Assembly (NCBI RefSeq): GCF_000235425.2
Contig: NZ_KI912266.1
Coordinates: 5,652,166-5,716,165, forward strand
Source of the DNA: Pseudofrankia saprophytica
GTDB lineage: Bacteria > Actinomycetota > Actinomycetes > Frankiales > Frankiaceae
Direction: 5' to 3'
Length of the DNA stretch: 64,000 bases
Below, piece by piece: positions 37,287 through 45,256 of the stretch. Within the stretch, counting starts at the first letter, position 1. Each line of letters begins with the position of its first letter. The position numbers and the translations under genes were made by a program. The notes below the pieces were generated by a model. It searched no databases, had not been told where the DNA came from, and saw only the letters and a program-made list of their open reading frames with translations.

Positions 37287-38087
37287 CTAGTAGTGGATGG
37301 TCCCGGGCAGGCCGCCGCCGGCACCGACGACGTCGCCGTGCATCGCCATCGACCGTTCGGACGCCAGGAACGTGACCACGTCGGCCACCTCCCGCGCGGT
37401 GACCATGCGCCCCAGCGCCGACCCGCGGGCGAGACGCGCCTCGATCTCATCGGGCTCGACGCCGGCGCGCCGTGCGCGGTCGAGTACCAGCTGGGCGGTG
37501 CGTTCGGTCCGGGTAGCACCCGGGTTGACGACGAAGACTCCGACGCCGTGCGGTCCCAGTTCGTCGGCCAACGTCTTGGTGAGAGCCACGACGGCGGCGT
37601 TACGCATGCTGGTGAGGGGCGAACCGGTGGTGCGGGCGGCCTGGCCCGCGATGTTGATGATCCGACCCCAGCGCTGCTCGACGAAGCGGGGCGCGCAGGC
37701 CTGGGCGCAGCGGGCGTAGCCGAACACCTTGTCGTTCATGGCTGAGGCGAACCGTGGACCGCTCAGCTCCGCGACCGTCCTGACCGGTGCCGCGCCCCCC
37801 GGCGCCGCAGCACAGTTCACCAGGATGTCCAGGCCGCCGAGCAGGCCCACGGCCCGATCGACCGCCTCGCGGACCGAGCCGTCGTCCTCGGTGTCACCCA
37901 CGACGGCCACGACGTTCCCTTTTCCATGGCCGGACAGTTCTCGGACCGTCGCGTCCAGCCGCTCGGAACCCCGGGCGAGAAGTGCTACGTCGCAGCCCTC
38001 CCAAAGGAGTTGTCGGGCGATGGCCTTTCCGATGCCACCGCTGCCCCCGGTGACCAGCGCGCGGCGGCCGGTCAGATGAAGGTCCAC
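37287..38087 (-). CDS. SDR-family protein lacking the usual YxxxK motif
   Basis: The protein has 266 residues. The cofactor motif TGGSGGIGKAIA and the strand-4 motif NCAAAPGG are intact. At the catalytic position it reads TTGSPLTSMRNAAVVAL, so neither the expected Tyr nor Lys is present. The remainder, GVFVVNPGATRTE, is normal. It may be a reductase with shifted catalytic residues or a binding protein. It begins 5 bases after the GntR stop and belongs to that transcript. Confidence 0.8.
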   Translation of the reverse strand: MDLHLTGRRALVTGGSGGIGKAIARQLLWEGCDVALLARGSERLDATVRELSGHGKGNVVAVVGDTEDDGSVREAVDRAVGLLGGLDILVNCAAAPGGAAPVRTVAELSGPRFASAMNDKVFGYARCAQACAPRFVEQRWGRIINIAGQAARTTGSPLTSMRNAAVVALTKTLADELGPHGVGVFVVNPGATRTERTAQLVLDRARRAGVEPDEIEARLARGSALGRMVTAREVADVVTFLASERSMAMHGDVVGAGGGLPGTIHY

Positions 38088-38092
38088 CTCGC

Positions 38093-38776
38093 TCAGGCCT
38101 CCTCGCTCGGTCCGCCGCCGAGGCCGGCGGCGGGCGGCGTGAAATGCCTCGCTAGCATGTCGCGCGTATGCCGGATATGGGTCCGTAGCACCCGCTCTGC
38201 CTCGTCGGCGTCGCCCGCCGCCATCGCCTCGATGATCAGATGGTGTTCGGCGCAGGCCTCCTGCCGCCGACCAGGACTCGAGACGACCGATCTGACGTAA
38301 CGGTGCACGCGGTCGCGGATGTCCTGCACGATGCGGCTGGCCTCGGTCCCGGCGCCGTTCAGCAGGGTGTGCAACGCGATGTCGCCCTGGAACCAGGATT
38401 CGGGATCCTTGACCGCGGCGAGCTTTCTGTTCGCGGCGAACAGGGCCGAGGACCCGGCCCGCGAGAGTCTGTCGGTCTGGCGGCGGACGGCGAACACCTC
38501 AAGGTGCTCCCGCAGGTCGATCAGCTCCATCAGCGCGTCGGGGCTGATCCCCGTGACGACGTAGCGCTGGAACGGGGTGCCCTCGATGAGCCGCTCGGCC
38601 TGCAGGCGCCGCAGCGCCTCGCGCACCGGTACGCGGCTGACGTTGAGCTCGCGCGCGAGGTGCACCTGGTTCAGCTCGACACCGACGGCGAGCGTGCCGT
38701 CGAGCACCTGCTCGCGCACCAGCTGGTAGATGTCGTCAGCCATGGTCTGACGACGGACCACGCCGTTCTCAGCCAT
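38093..38776 (-). CDS. GntR-family regulator, FCD subfamily
   Basis: The protein has 227 residues from Met (codon 38774-38776). The frame continues to 38833. The winged helix contains VREQVLDGTLAVG and LARELNVSRVPVREALRRLQAERLI. The C-terminal FCD domain has the metal-ligand pattern DLREHLEVFAV, DIALHTLL and EHHLIIEAMAAGD. FCD regulators sense organic acids and usually repress the adjacent catabolic operon. It follows the aldolase gene after a stem-loop and overlaps into the two SDR genes downstream. Confidence 0.88.
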   Translation of the reverse strand: MAENGVVRRQTMADDIYQLVREQVLDGTLAVGVELNQVHLARELNVSRVPVREALRRLQAERLIEGTPFQRYVVTGISPDALMELIDLREHLEVFAVRRQTDRLSRAGSSALFAANRKLAAVKDPESWFQGDIALHTLLNGAGTEASRIVQDIRDRVHRYVRSVVSSPGRRQEACAEHHLIIEAMAAGDADEAERVLRTHIRHTRDMLARHFTPPAAGLGGGPSEEA

Positions 38777-38869
38777 GCCGACCGCCTCGATCGTGTCGCC
38801 GCCGCCAGGCACCGGCAGGCGCGCCCGGGGCATGCCCGGACGCCGCCTGCCGTGACGGCCATGTATCGT

Positions 38870-38893
38870 CGCCGCCGGCGAATACCGGCGGCG
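38870..38893. terminator. Stem-loop after the aldolase gene
   Basis: CGCCGCCGG (38870-38878) pairs with CCGGCGGCG (38885-38893) around six bases. It lies about 42 bases downstream of the minus-strand aldolase stop and about 94 bases upstream of the GntR start. It probably separates the large upstream operon from the regulator-SDR part. Confidence 0.5.
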
Positions 38894-38934
38894 GCAACGT
38901 ACAGCACTTCATGCTCATCGTACTGGCGCGCCTG

Positions 38935-39960
38935 TCACTGGTCCGTGACCCGGCCCTGAAAATACGCGCCGAGGTCGTCGGGCTGGCTGTCGATGATGCC
39001 GGACTTGATGAGCCCATCGGCAGCACGGCGCATCTGGCCGTCGGCCAGCTTCATCGCGGGCTGGCGCAGCGGGCCGCCGTTGTATCCGTTGAGCCAGCCC
39101 TGGTACTTCCAAAGATAACGGTGAATGAAGTTGGCACCCCCGAGCTCGGCCTGGATGTTCGCCCGCATGACCCGCGCGGGCTGGATCTTCCAGTAGAGCT
39201 CCAGCGCGCTCTCCCGATCCCCCTTCTTCAGGAGGTCGAACATCAGCGGCACGGAGTTTCCGTAGTATTCGTAGTTCGACGTGCCCACCCACTGCATGTC
39301 GAAGAACTCCGTCCACACCGGCGCATTCGCCTCGAACGGGTCCGAGACCACCACCGGCTTGCCGGCCAGGCGCCGGAAGCACTCGGCGTTTCCGACGACG
39401 CCGGGCCGACCCACCTCGTACTTGACGCCGATGACGTTGGGCACGTTGTCGACGAGGTGTTCGATCGCGTCCAGCGGATATCCGCTCGGGTCCACGCGCT
39501 GGAAGTTGAAATGCACGGCGCAGAACAGGATGACACCGAGCTCGGTGGCGTCGCAGATGTGGCTCGTGTAGTCGATGATGTCCTGGGCGGTGCGTGGATA
39601 GAAGCTGTTCGGGTGTCCGAGCAGCACGGCGTCCACACCGGCGTCCTCGGCCGCCTTGCACATCGCGATGATGTCCCGCGAGGTGTCGAACGCGCCGTGC
39701 AGCAGGATCTGGTGCTGGCCGCCCGCCTCGTCGACGGCGACCTCCATGAACCGGCGCATCTCGTCGAGGGTGGTGCCGGCCTCGGAGACGAGCAGGCCGC
39801 CGGAGAAGCCGAGCTCCATGTTCCGGCGCACGTCATGGCGGATCGCGGCCTCGTTGAGGCCACTGAGGTCCTGCCGGAAGCTCGGCATGATGACGTTGCA
39901 GACGCCCTTGAGGTTGTCGAGCGCCCAGTCCTTGGCGGTGCTCTTCGTGTACTGCGCCAT
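38935..39960 (-). CDS. DapA/NanA-superfamily aldolase, possibly a hydratase-aldolase
   Basis: The protein has 341 residues from the ATG at 39958-39960 with AAAGGA upstream. It shows the TIM-barrel class I aldolase pattern: GGLLVSEAGTTLDEMRRF (GTTGE-like loop), HPNSFYPRT, and the Schiff-base Lys in VIGVKYE. The tail YNGGPLRQPAMKL resembles hydratase-aldolases of aromatic degradation. It likely splits a pyruvate unit or similar from a ring-cleavage product, but dihydrodipicolinate-type chemistry is not excluded. It lies 28 bases after the alpha/beta hydrolase. Confidence 0.82.
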   Translation of the reverse strand: MAQYTKSTAKDWALDNLKGVCNVIMPSFRQDLSGLNEAAIRHDVRRNMELGFSGGLLVSEAGTTLDEMRRFMEVAVDEAGGQHQILLHGAFDTSRDIIAMCKAAEDAGVDAVLLGHPNSFYPRTAQDIIDYTSHICDATELGVILFCAVHFNFQRVDPSGYPLDAIEHLVDNVPNVIGVKYEVGRPGVVGNAECFRRLAGKPVVVSDPFEANAPVWTEFFDMQWVGTSNYEYYGNSVPLMFDLLKKGDRESALELYWKIQPARVMRANIQAELGGANFIHRYLWKYQGWLNGYNGGPLRQPAMKLADGQMRRAADGLIKSGIIDSQPDDLGAYFQGRVTDQ

Positions 39961-39988
39961 GGTGGCTGTCCTTTCGATGAGCCCGATG

Positions 39989-40798
39989 TCAGGCGTGGTG
40001 GGAGGTGAAGAACGTCTCGAGCAGTCCACCGACCTCCTCGGGGCGCTCGACGGGGGTGAGGTGGCGAGCGCCTCGCAGCACATGCAGTGAGGCGCCGGGA
40101 ATCCGCTCGCAGAGGTCCTGTGCGTGGCTCGGCGGCGTCGCCGGGTCGTCGCTGCCGACGATCACCAGGGTCGGTGCGCTGATCTCGGTGACCCGGTCGC
40201 GCAGGTCGAACGCGCCGAGCGCCCGGCAGGTCGCCTCGTACGACGGCAGGTCATTGCGAGCGAAGCGGTCCAGCAGCTCCTCGCACAGCCGCGGGTGCTC
40301 CTGCCGGAAACCGTCGGAGAACCAACGGTCGAGCTGGAACTCCGCCAGTGATCGCATGCCGGAGGCGTGCGCCTTGGCGGCCCTCTGCCCCCACTGCTGC
40401 GGCGCGTCGGGCCCGTACCAGGCGGTGGTGTCGATGAGCGCCAGGGCAACCGTCCGGTCGACGTCGCGGCTCGCGAAGGCCTGGGCCACCGACCCTCCCA
40501 GCGAGAGGCCCGCGACGGCGACCCGCCCGATCCCGGCCGCGTCCAGTGTCGCGGCGACGTCGTCGGCCATCTGCTCGATCGTGAAGTCCGGGCTCGGCGG
40601 CGAGGCCCCGTGCCCGCGCAGGTCGACGGTCACGACCGGTCGGCGACGGCGCAGCGTGGGCAGCAGGCCGTCCCAGACGCGCCGGTCGAGGGCGAGCGAG
40701 TGCAGCAGGAGAAGCGGGACGGTGTCGCCCCCGGTGTCGCCTCGGGAGCCGGCGTCGTGCCGCTCGTGGGCGAGGAGCATCGTCGCGACCTCGGTCAC
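39989..40798 (-). CDS. Alpha/beta hydrolase, enol-lactonase (PcaD)-like
   Basis: The protein has 269 residues from a GTG at 40796-40798, in GTGA overlap with the upstream gene stop. The fold markers are LLLLHSLALDRRVWDG, DLRGHGASP, the nucleophile elbow GLSLGGS, Asp in VIVGSDDPATP and His in GARHLTPVE. Its resemblance to 3-oxoadipate enol-lactonase fits the carboxymuconolactone-decarboxylase-like partner. It may instead hydrolyse a C-C bond of a ring-cleavage product. Confidence 0.85.
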   Translation of the reverse strand: MTEVATMLLAHERHDAGSRGDTGGDTVPLLLLHSLALDRRVWDGLLPTLRRRRPVVTVDLRGHGASPPSPDFTIEQMADDVAATLDAAGIGRVAVAGLSLGGSVAQAFASRDVDRTVALALIDTTAWYGPDAPQQWGQRAAKAHASGMRSLAEFQLDRWFSDGFRQEHPRLCEELLDRFARNDLPSYEATCRALGAFDLRDRVTEISAPTLVIVGSDDPATPPSHAQDLCERIPGASLHVLRGARHLTPVERPEEVGGLLETFFTSHHA

Positions 40799-41181
40799 GA
40801 CGTGGACTCCGGCGCCCCGCCGTGCTCTCGCACGCACCCGGACAGCACGCCCAGCCCGTCGACGGTCTCCGTCAGGGTCGTCGCGGCGCCGAAACAGGCG
40901 ACGAGAGCGTGCGCGATGGCCGCCTGCTCGACACCCATGTCCAGCAGGCGCGTGATATGCACGCGCAGCGCGTCGCGCCGGTGTGTGGCCGCCAGGCCGG
41001 CGACCACGATCAGCTCGATCGTCTCGTCGGTGAGCGGGCCGGCCTTCAGGGCCTCGCGCCGGAGGTGGCGGAACCCGTCGGCGAGGTCCGGCAGCACGGC
41101 GGCGAGCTTTCCCAGTTCGGTCGTGGGCACAGAACTCGATGTCCTCTCCGTGGATGGGCGCGTACGCGGTGGCGCGGTCAT
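40795..41181 (-). CDS. Carboxymuconolactone decarboxylase / AhpD-like protein
   Basis: The protein has 128 residues with one CMD domain (KAGPLTDETIELIVVAGLAATHRRDALRVHI, in pieces). The CxxC redox pair of AhpD is absent, since this region reads ATHRRDALRVH, so a decarboxylase-type or binding role is more likely than a peroxidase role. It is coupled by 4-base overlaps to the aldehyde dehydrogenase upstream and the hydrolase downstream. PcaC-like decarboxylation next to a PcaD-like lactonase is a reasonable inference. Confidence 0.82.
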   Translation of the reverse strand: MTAPPRTRPSTERTSSSVPTTELGKLAAVLPDLADGFRHLRREALKAGPLTDETIELIVVAGLAATHRRDALRVHITRLLDMGVEQAAIAHALVACFGAATTLTETVDGLGVLSGCVREHGGAPESTS

Positions 41182-42620
41182 CGCGCGACGCTCACGTACT
41201 TGGTCTCGGTGAACTCCAGGAGCCCGTCGTGGCCGCCCTCCCGCCCGAGGCCGCTGCCCTTCATGCCGCCGAAGGGCGCGGCGGGATCGGAGAGCAGGCC
41301 GCGGTTGACGGCGACCATGCCGAACTCGAGCGCCTCGGAGCAGTGCGTGGCGAGCCGGAGATCACGGGTGTACAGGTAGGCCGCCAGGCCGTACCCGGTG
41401 TCGTTCGCGAGCGCGACGGCCTCGTCCGCGTCGTCGAAGGTCACGACCGGCGCGACCGGACCGAAGATCTCGTGGCGGAGCGCGTCGGCCTCGGGCGGCA
41501 CGTCGGCGAGGACGGTGGGGGCGTAGAACCAGCCGGGCCGCTGTTCGGCGGCGCCGGTCACGACCTGCGCGCCGGCCTGCGTGAGCGAGGCGACGGTCGT
41601 GCCCATCGAGACCTGTGCGCGACGGTTGATGACGGGGCCGAGGTCGACGCCGGCGCGGCTGCCCGGCCCCACCGAGACCGACCGCATCCGCTCGGCGAAC
41701 CGTTCGGTGAACTCGGCCACCACCCGCCGGTGCACGTAGAACCGGTTCGCCGCCGTGCAGGCCTGGCCGCCGTTGCGCATCTTGGCGACCATGGCGCCGT
41801 CGACCGCGGCCGCGACGTCCGCGTCGGCGTGCACGAGGAACGGGGCGTTGCCCCCCAGCTCCATGGAGCAGCTGATCACCTGATCGGCCGCCTGTCGCAG
41901 CAGCAGCCGCCCGACCTCGGTCGAGCCGGTGAAGCTGAGCTTGCGCACCCGCGGGTCCCGCAGAACCGCCTCCACCAGCGGGCCGGGGTCCGCCGTGGGC
42001 AGGATGTTCACGAGCCCGTCGGGGATGTCGCAGCGCGCGAGGATCCGTCCCAGGGCGAGGGCGGTCAGCGGAGTCTCCTCGGCTGGCTTCAGCAGCGTGC
42101 CGCAGCCGGCCGCGAGCGCCGGCGCGATCTTGCGCGTCGCCATCGCCAACGGGAAGTTCCAGGGTGTGACGAGCAGGGCTGTCCCGATCGGCTGGTGCCG
42201 CACGACGATGTCGGCGCCGCCGTCCGGGGCGGACAGCAGCTGCCCGTAGTTGCGCACGGCCTCCTCGGCGTACCAGCGGAAGAACTCCGCGGCGTACCGG
42301 ACCTCGGCCAGCGCGTCGGCGCGCACCTTGCCGTTCTCGGCGACGATGAGGTCGGCCAGCTCGTCGGCCTCGGCCATCACCGTCGAATACACACGCCGCA
42401 GAAGGACGGACCGCTGGCGAGGGCTGACGGCCGCCCAGTCGGCGCCCGCGCGCTGCGCGGCGTCGATCCCGGCCAGCGCGTCCGCCGGGCCGGCCGAGGC
42501 GACGTCGGCGATCACCCGTTCGGTGGCCGGATCGGTCACCGAGAAGCTCGTTCCCTCCGATGCCGCGGTCCACCGGCCACCGATCAGCAACTGGTGGGCC
42601 GTAGCCGTCGTGGAAGTCAT
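41178..42620 (-). CDS. NAD(P)-dependent aldehyde dehydrogenase
   Basis: The protein has 480 residues. The cofactor and catalytic motifs are VTPWNFPLA, LSFTGSTEVGR, the general-base Glu in MELGGNAPF and the nucleophile Cys in NGGQACTAANR. It ends with GMKGSGLGREGG. Sequence style is closest to succinate-semialdehyde dehydrogenases, so the substrate may be a small semialdehyde from ring cleavage. It is coupled by ATGA overlaps on both sides. Confidence 0.92.
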   Translation of the reverse strand: MTSTTATAHQLLIGGRWTAASEGTSFSVTDPATERVIADVASAGPADALAGIDAAQRAGADWAAVSPRQRSVLLRRVYSTVMAEADELADLIVAENGKVRADALAEVRYAAEFFRWYAEEAVRNYGQLLSAPDGGADIVVRHQPIGTALLVTPWNFPLAMATRKIAPALAAGCGTLLKPAEETPLTALALGRILARCDIPDGLVNILPTADPGPLVEAVLRDPRVRKLSFTGSTEVGRLLLRQAADQVISCSMELGGNAPFLVHADADVAAAVDGAMVAKMRNGGQACTAANRFYVHRRVVAEFTERFAERMRSVSVGPGSRAGVDLGPVINRRAQVSMGTTVASLTQAGAQVVTGAAEQRPGWFYAPTVLADVPPEADALRHEIFGPVAPVVTFDDADEAVALANDTGYGLAAYLYTRDLRLATHCSEALEFGMVAVNRGLLSDPAAPFGGMKGSGLGREGGHDGLLEFTETKYVSVAR

Positions 42621-43597
42621 CGGCCGACCGCCTTGAGCGAGAGAAGATCTCCGGCGTCCGTGCCGAGGCCCGCCTGCTCGGCCCGGGCCAGGACGGCATG
42701 CGCGAGCGCGACGTCCTGGGTGGCCAGGCCGACCGACTTGTAGAGCGTGATGTCGTCGTCGTGGCTGCGACCGCGTACTCGGCGCGCGACGGCGTCGGAC
42801 AGGTTCGCCGCGGCGGTGAACAACCCCTCGTCAGCCCGACGGGCCACGATGGCGTCGCCAGCCTCGCTGAACACCTGGACGGCGGAGTCGCACACGATCG
42901 CGTCGAAACGGGCGAAGGCGTCGGTGGTGAGCTCGTACTGGTCTCCACGGGCCGCGCCGATCGAGTTGACGTGCATGCCCGCCCGCAGGTGCGAGGCGGC
43001 CAGCACCGGAGTCGGCGACTTGGTGGCGAGGACGACCAGATCGGCGCCGTCCACCGCCTCCTCGACGCTGGAGCAGGCGACCAGCTCGTCGACGAGCGGG
43101 TCGGCCATGTCCGTGACGAACGCGGCGCGGTTCGCGCTCGACCGGCTGTAGACGGCCACCTGGCTGGCCGGCCGGACGAGGCGCATGGCGGCGAGATGGT
43201 GCCGGGCCTCGGCGCCGGTCCCGATGACAGCCAGGCGGTCGACGTTCTTGCGGGCCATCAGGTCGGTCGCGACCGCCGTGCTGGCGGCGGTCCGCATGGC
43301 GGTGATCAGTCGAGCGTCGAGGATGCCGCGCAGCTCCCCTGACGGGAGGTCATAGATCCAGATGGCGTACCGGACCCCGACCCGCGGAGCGAGGTTCATC
43401 GCCTTGAAGCCGAAGGTGTTCAGCCCACCGATAGCGACGGGCATCAGCCGCAGCCATCCGCCGCCCGCGGGGACGTCCAGCCGCCGGGGCGTGTCGGCAA
43501 GGCCCTCCGACTGTAAACAGAAGACATCTCTCATCGCGTCGATGGCCAGTTCCATCGTCAGGGTCGAGGCGACGTCGTCGTGGCGGAGTATCAGCAT
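42617..43597 (-). CDS. Ornithine cyclodeaminase / mu-crystallin-family protein
   Basis: The protein has 326 residues. The N-terminal substrate domain has GGLNTFGFKAMNLAP with the conserved Lys. The Rossmann motif is VIGTGAEARHHLAAM. Further markers are SIGAARGDQYEL and the last domain TLYKSVGLATQDVALA. Members reduce cyclic imines, act as alanine or ornithine enzymes or as ketimine reductases. The presence of a C-N enzyme suggests that the substrate of this cluster may contain nitrogen. It overlaps the aldehyde dehydrogenase by 4 bases and follows the reductase after 112 bases. Confidence 0.87.
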   Translation of the reverse strand: MLILRHDDVASTLTMELAIDAMRDVFCLQSEGLADTPRRLDVPAGGGWLRLMPVAIGGLNTFGFKAMNLAPRVGVRYAIWIYDLPSGELRGILDARLITAMRTAASTAVATDLMARKNVDRLAVIGTGAEARHHLAAMRLVRPASQVAVYSRSSANRAAFVTDMADPLVDELVACSSVEEAVDGADLVVLATKSPTPVLAASHLRAGMHVNSIGAARGDQYELTTDAFARFDAIVCDSAVQVFSEAGDAIVARRADEGLFTAAANLSDAVARRVRGRSHDDDITLYKSVGLATQDVALAHAVLARAEQAGLGTDAGDLLSLKAVGR

Positions 43598-43709
43598 GGG
43601 TTCGCTTTCGGATCAGGCGCCCGGACGACGTTCTCGTCCAGGTCGGTATCGGGCCGGCGGCCGGGCGGCGGCGCTGCTGCCCCCCTCGAGCTCGGAGATC
43701 CCTGGGGAT

Positions 43710-44714
43710 TCAGAGATCCAGGACGAGCCGCGGTGAGCGTGCTCTGGAGACGCAGATGTACATACGGTCACCGCGGTCGCGCTCCTCGTCGCTCAGGATC
43801 ACGTCGCGGTGGAGCGGGACGCCGTCGAGCACGCGGGTCTCGCAGGTGCCGCAGAAGCCCTCCTCACACGAGGAGACGACCGTCGGGACGACCTCGGCGA
43901 CGACGTCGAGGACGGTGCGGCCCGGCGGAACGGTGACGGTGATGCGACTGCGCCGCAGCTCGACGTCGAAGCTCGTCTCGTCGTCGACATGAGCGGGCTC
44001 GACAGGCCGGCCCGCGCTGAATCGCTCCGTGTGTACGCGTCCGCCCGGCAGGTGCGTCGCCACGGCGCCCTCGAGGGCGGTGAGCAGGCCCTCGGGCCCA
44101 CAGCAGTAGATCTCGGTGCCGGGCCGGAGGCCGCGCGCGATCCCGGCCAGGTCGAGCGGTCCGGCCTCGTCCTCGGGCACGACATGGACCCGCGAGGGAT
44201 CCAGGGCACGAAGCTCGTCGACGAACGCCATGGCCCGCCGGCTGCGCCCGCCGTAGTACAGCGTCCAGGGCGCGCCGGCGCGGTGCAGGGCGCGGCACAT
44301 CGCCAGGATCGGGGTGATGCCGATGCCGCCAGCGACGAGCACGTATCGCGCCGCGGGGACGAGAGCGAAGGTGTTGCGCGGCGCGCTCACCGTCAGTCTG
44401 GACCCGATTCCCACACTGTCGTGGATCTCCCGCGAGCCTCCCCGCCCCTGCGCCTCGCGGCGGACGGCGATCGTGTACCCGTCGCGGTCGTCGGGCAGGC
44501 CACACAGCGAGTACTGGCGGACCAGCCCCGACGGAAGGACCACGTCCACGTGCGCCCCGGCGCTCCACTCGGCAAGCGGCGCCCCCGCCGGGTCGACGAG
44601 CCGTAGCAGGACGACATCGGCGCTGACCCGCGTGACGTCGGCGACCCTGACCACGAGCCGCTGGACGGTCGCGGGGACGGCGTTCGTGGTCGCAGGGGCG
44701 GTGTTCGTGGTCAT
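43710..44714 (-). CDS. Flavin/2Fe-2S oxygenase reductase (phthalate dioxygenase reductase type)
   Basis: The protein has 334 residues. The flavin domain has RQYSLCG. The NAD domain has LVAGGIGITPILAMC and YCCGPEGLL. The C-terminal plant-type 2Fe-2S ferredoxin has CEEGFCGTC plus a distal Cys in YICVSRA. It passes electrons from NAD(P)H to the Rieske oxygenase two genes upstream. A 4-base ATGA overlap links it to the Uma2-like gene. Confidence 0.92.
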   Translation of the reverse strand: MTTNTAPATTNAVPATVQRLVVRVADVTRVSADVVLLRLVDPAGAPLAEWSAGAHVDVVLPSGLVRQYSLCGLPDDRDGYTIAVRREAQGRGGSREIHDSVGIGSRLTVSAPRNTFALVPAARYVLVAGGIGITPILAMCRALHRAGAPWTLYYGGRSRRAMAFVDELRALDPSRVHVVPEDEAGPLDLAGIARGLRPGTEIYCCGPEGLLTALEGAVATHLPGGRVHTERFSAGRPVEPAHVDDETSFDVELRRSRITVTVPPGRTVLDVVAEVVPTVVSSCEEGFCGTCETRVLDGVPLHRDVILSDEERDRGDRMYICVSRARSPRLVLDL

Positions 44715-45256
44715 GCGGCCACGCTCCCCACCGGGCTCCGGCGCAGATAGTCAGGCAACAGGACGTCGACGGGCACGGCCACGCCGGGGCAGCACAGCGG
44801 CTCGTAGGACTCGCCCGGGAGCAGGTCGCGGGCCGGCCACGCGTAGTCGTGGCGGGCCGGCGCGGGCCGCATGACGCGCATCCGCCCCGCCTGCGGGTCG
44901 GCGAAGCAGTACTCGGCGATGCCCGCGCGTCCGTAGAGCAGCCGCTTGGGTCCCAGCGCGAACCGGGCGGTGGACTCGACCCGCAGTTCGATGACCGTCT
45001 CCGGAACAGGCGCGCCGTCGCGGACGAGGGAGATCGCCGGGACCACATGGTTGCGGGCATCGAGATCGAACGGGCGGAAGACGGCGACGACGAGACTCGA
45101 CGTCGTGCGCAGCGCGTCGGTGAGGGCGTCGGCGATCTGGTTGATGGCCCGCATCAGCAACGGCGTCGGCTCGGCGCGCACGAACGGCGCGCCGTCTATC
45201 AGCTCGTAGCGCCCGGTCTCGCCTCGGAACAGGTCGTCGGGCCGATCGAGCGTCAT
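44711..45256 (-). CDS. Uma2/DUF820-like protein embedded between oxygenase and reductase
   Basis: The protein has 181 residues. The pattern YELIDGAPFVRAEPTPLL, ELRVESTARFALGPKRLLY and GIAEYCFADPQAGRMRV follows the Uma2 restriction-endonuclease-like fold. The usual PDV/PDL strand reads VVPAISLVR, so the first metal-binding Asp appears lost, and the EVLSPS motif is ELRVES. It is therefore probably not a nuclease. Both ends overlap the neighbours by 4 bases (ATGA), so it is made in step with the oxygenase and reductase. A chaperone, maturation or small-ligand role is inference. Confidence 0.72.
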   Translation of the reverse strand: MTLDRPDDLFRGETGRYELIDGAPFVRAEPTPLLMRAINQIADALTDALRTTSSLVVAVFRPFDLDARNHVVPAISLVRDGAPVPETVIELRVESTARFALGPKRLLYGRAGIAEYCFADPQAGRMRVMRPAPARHDYAWPARDLLPGESYEPLCCPGVAVPVDVLLPDYLRRSPVGSVAA

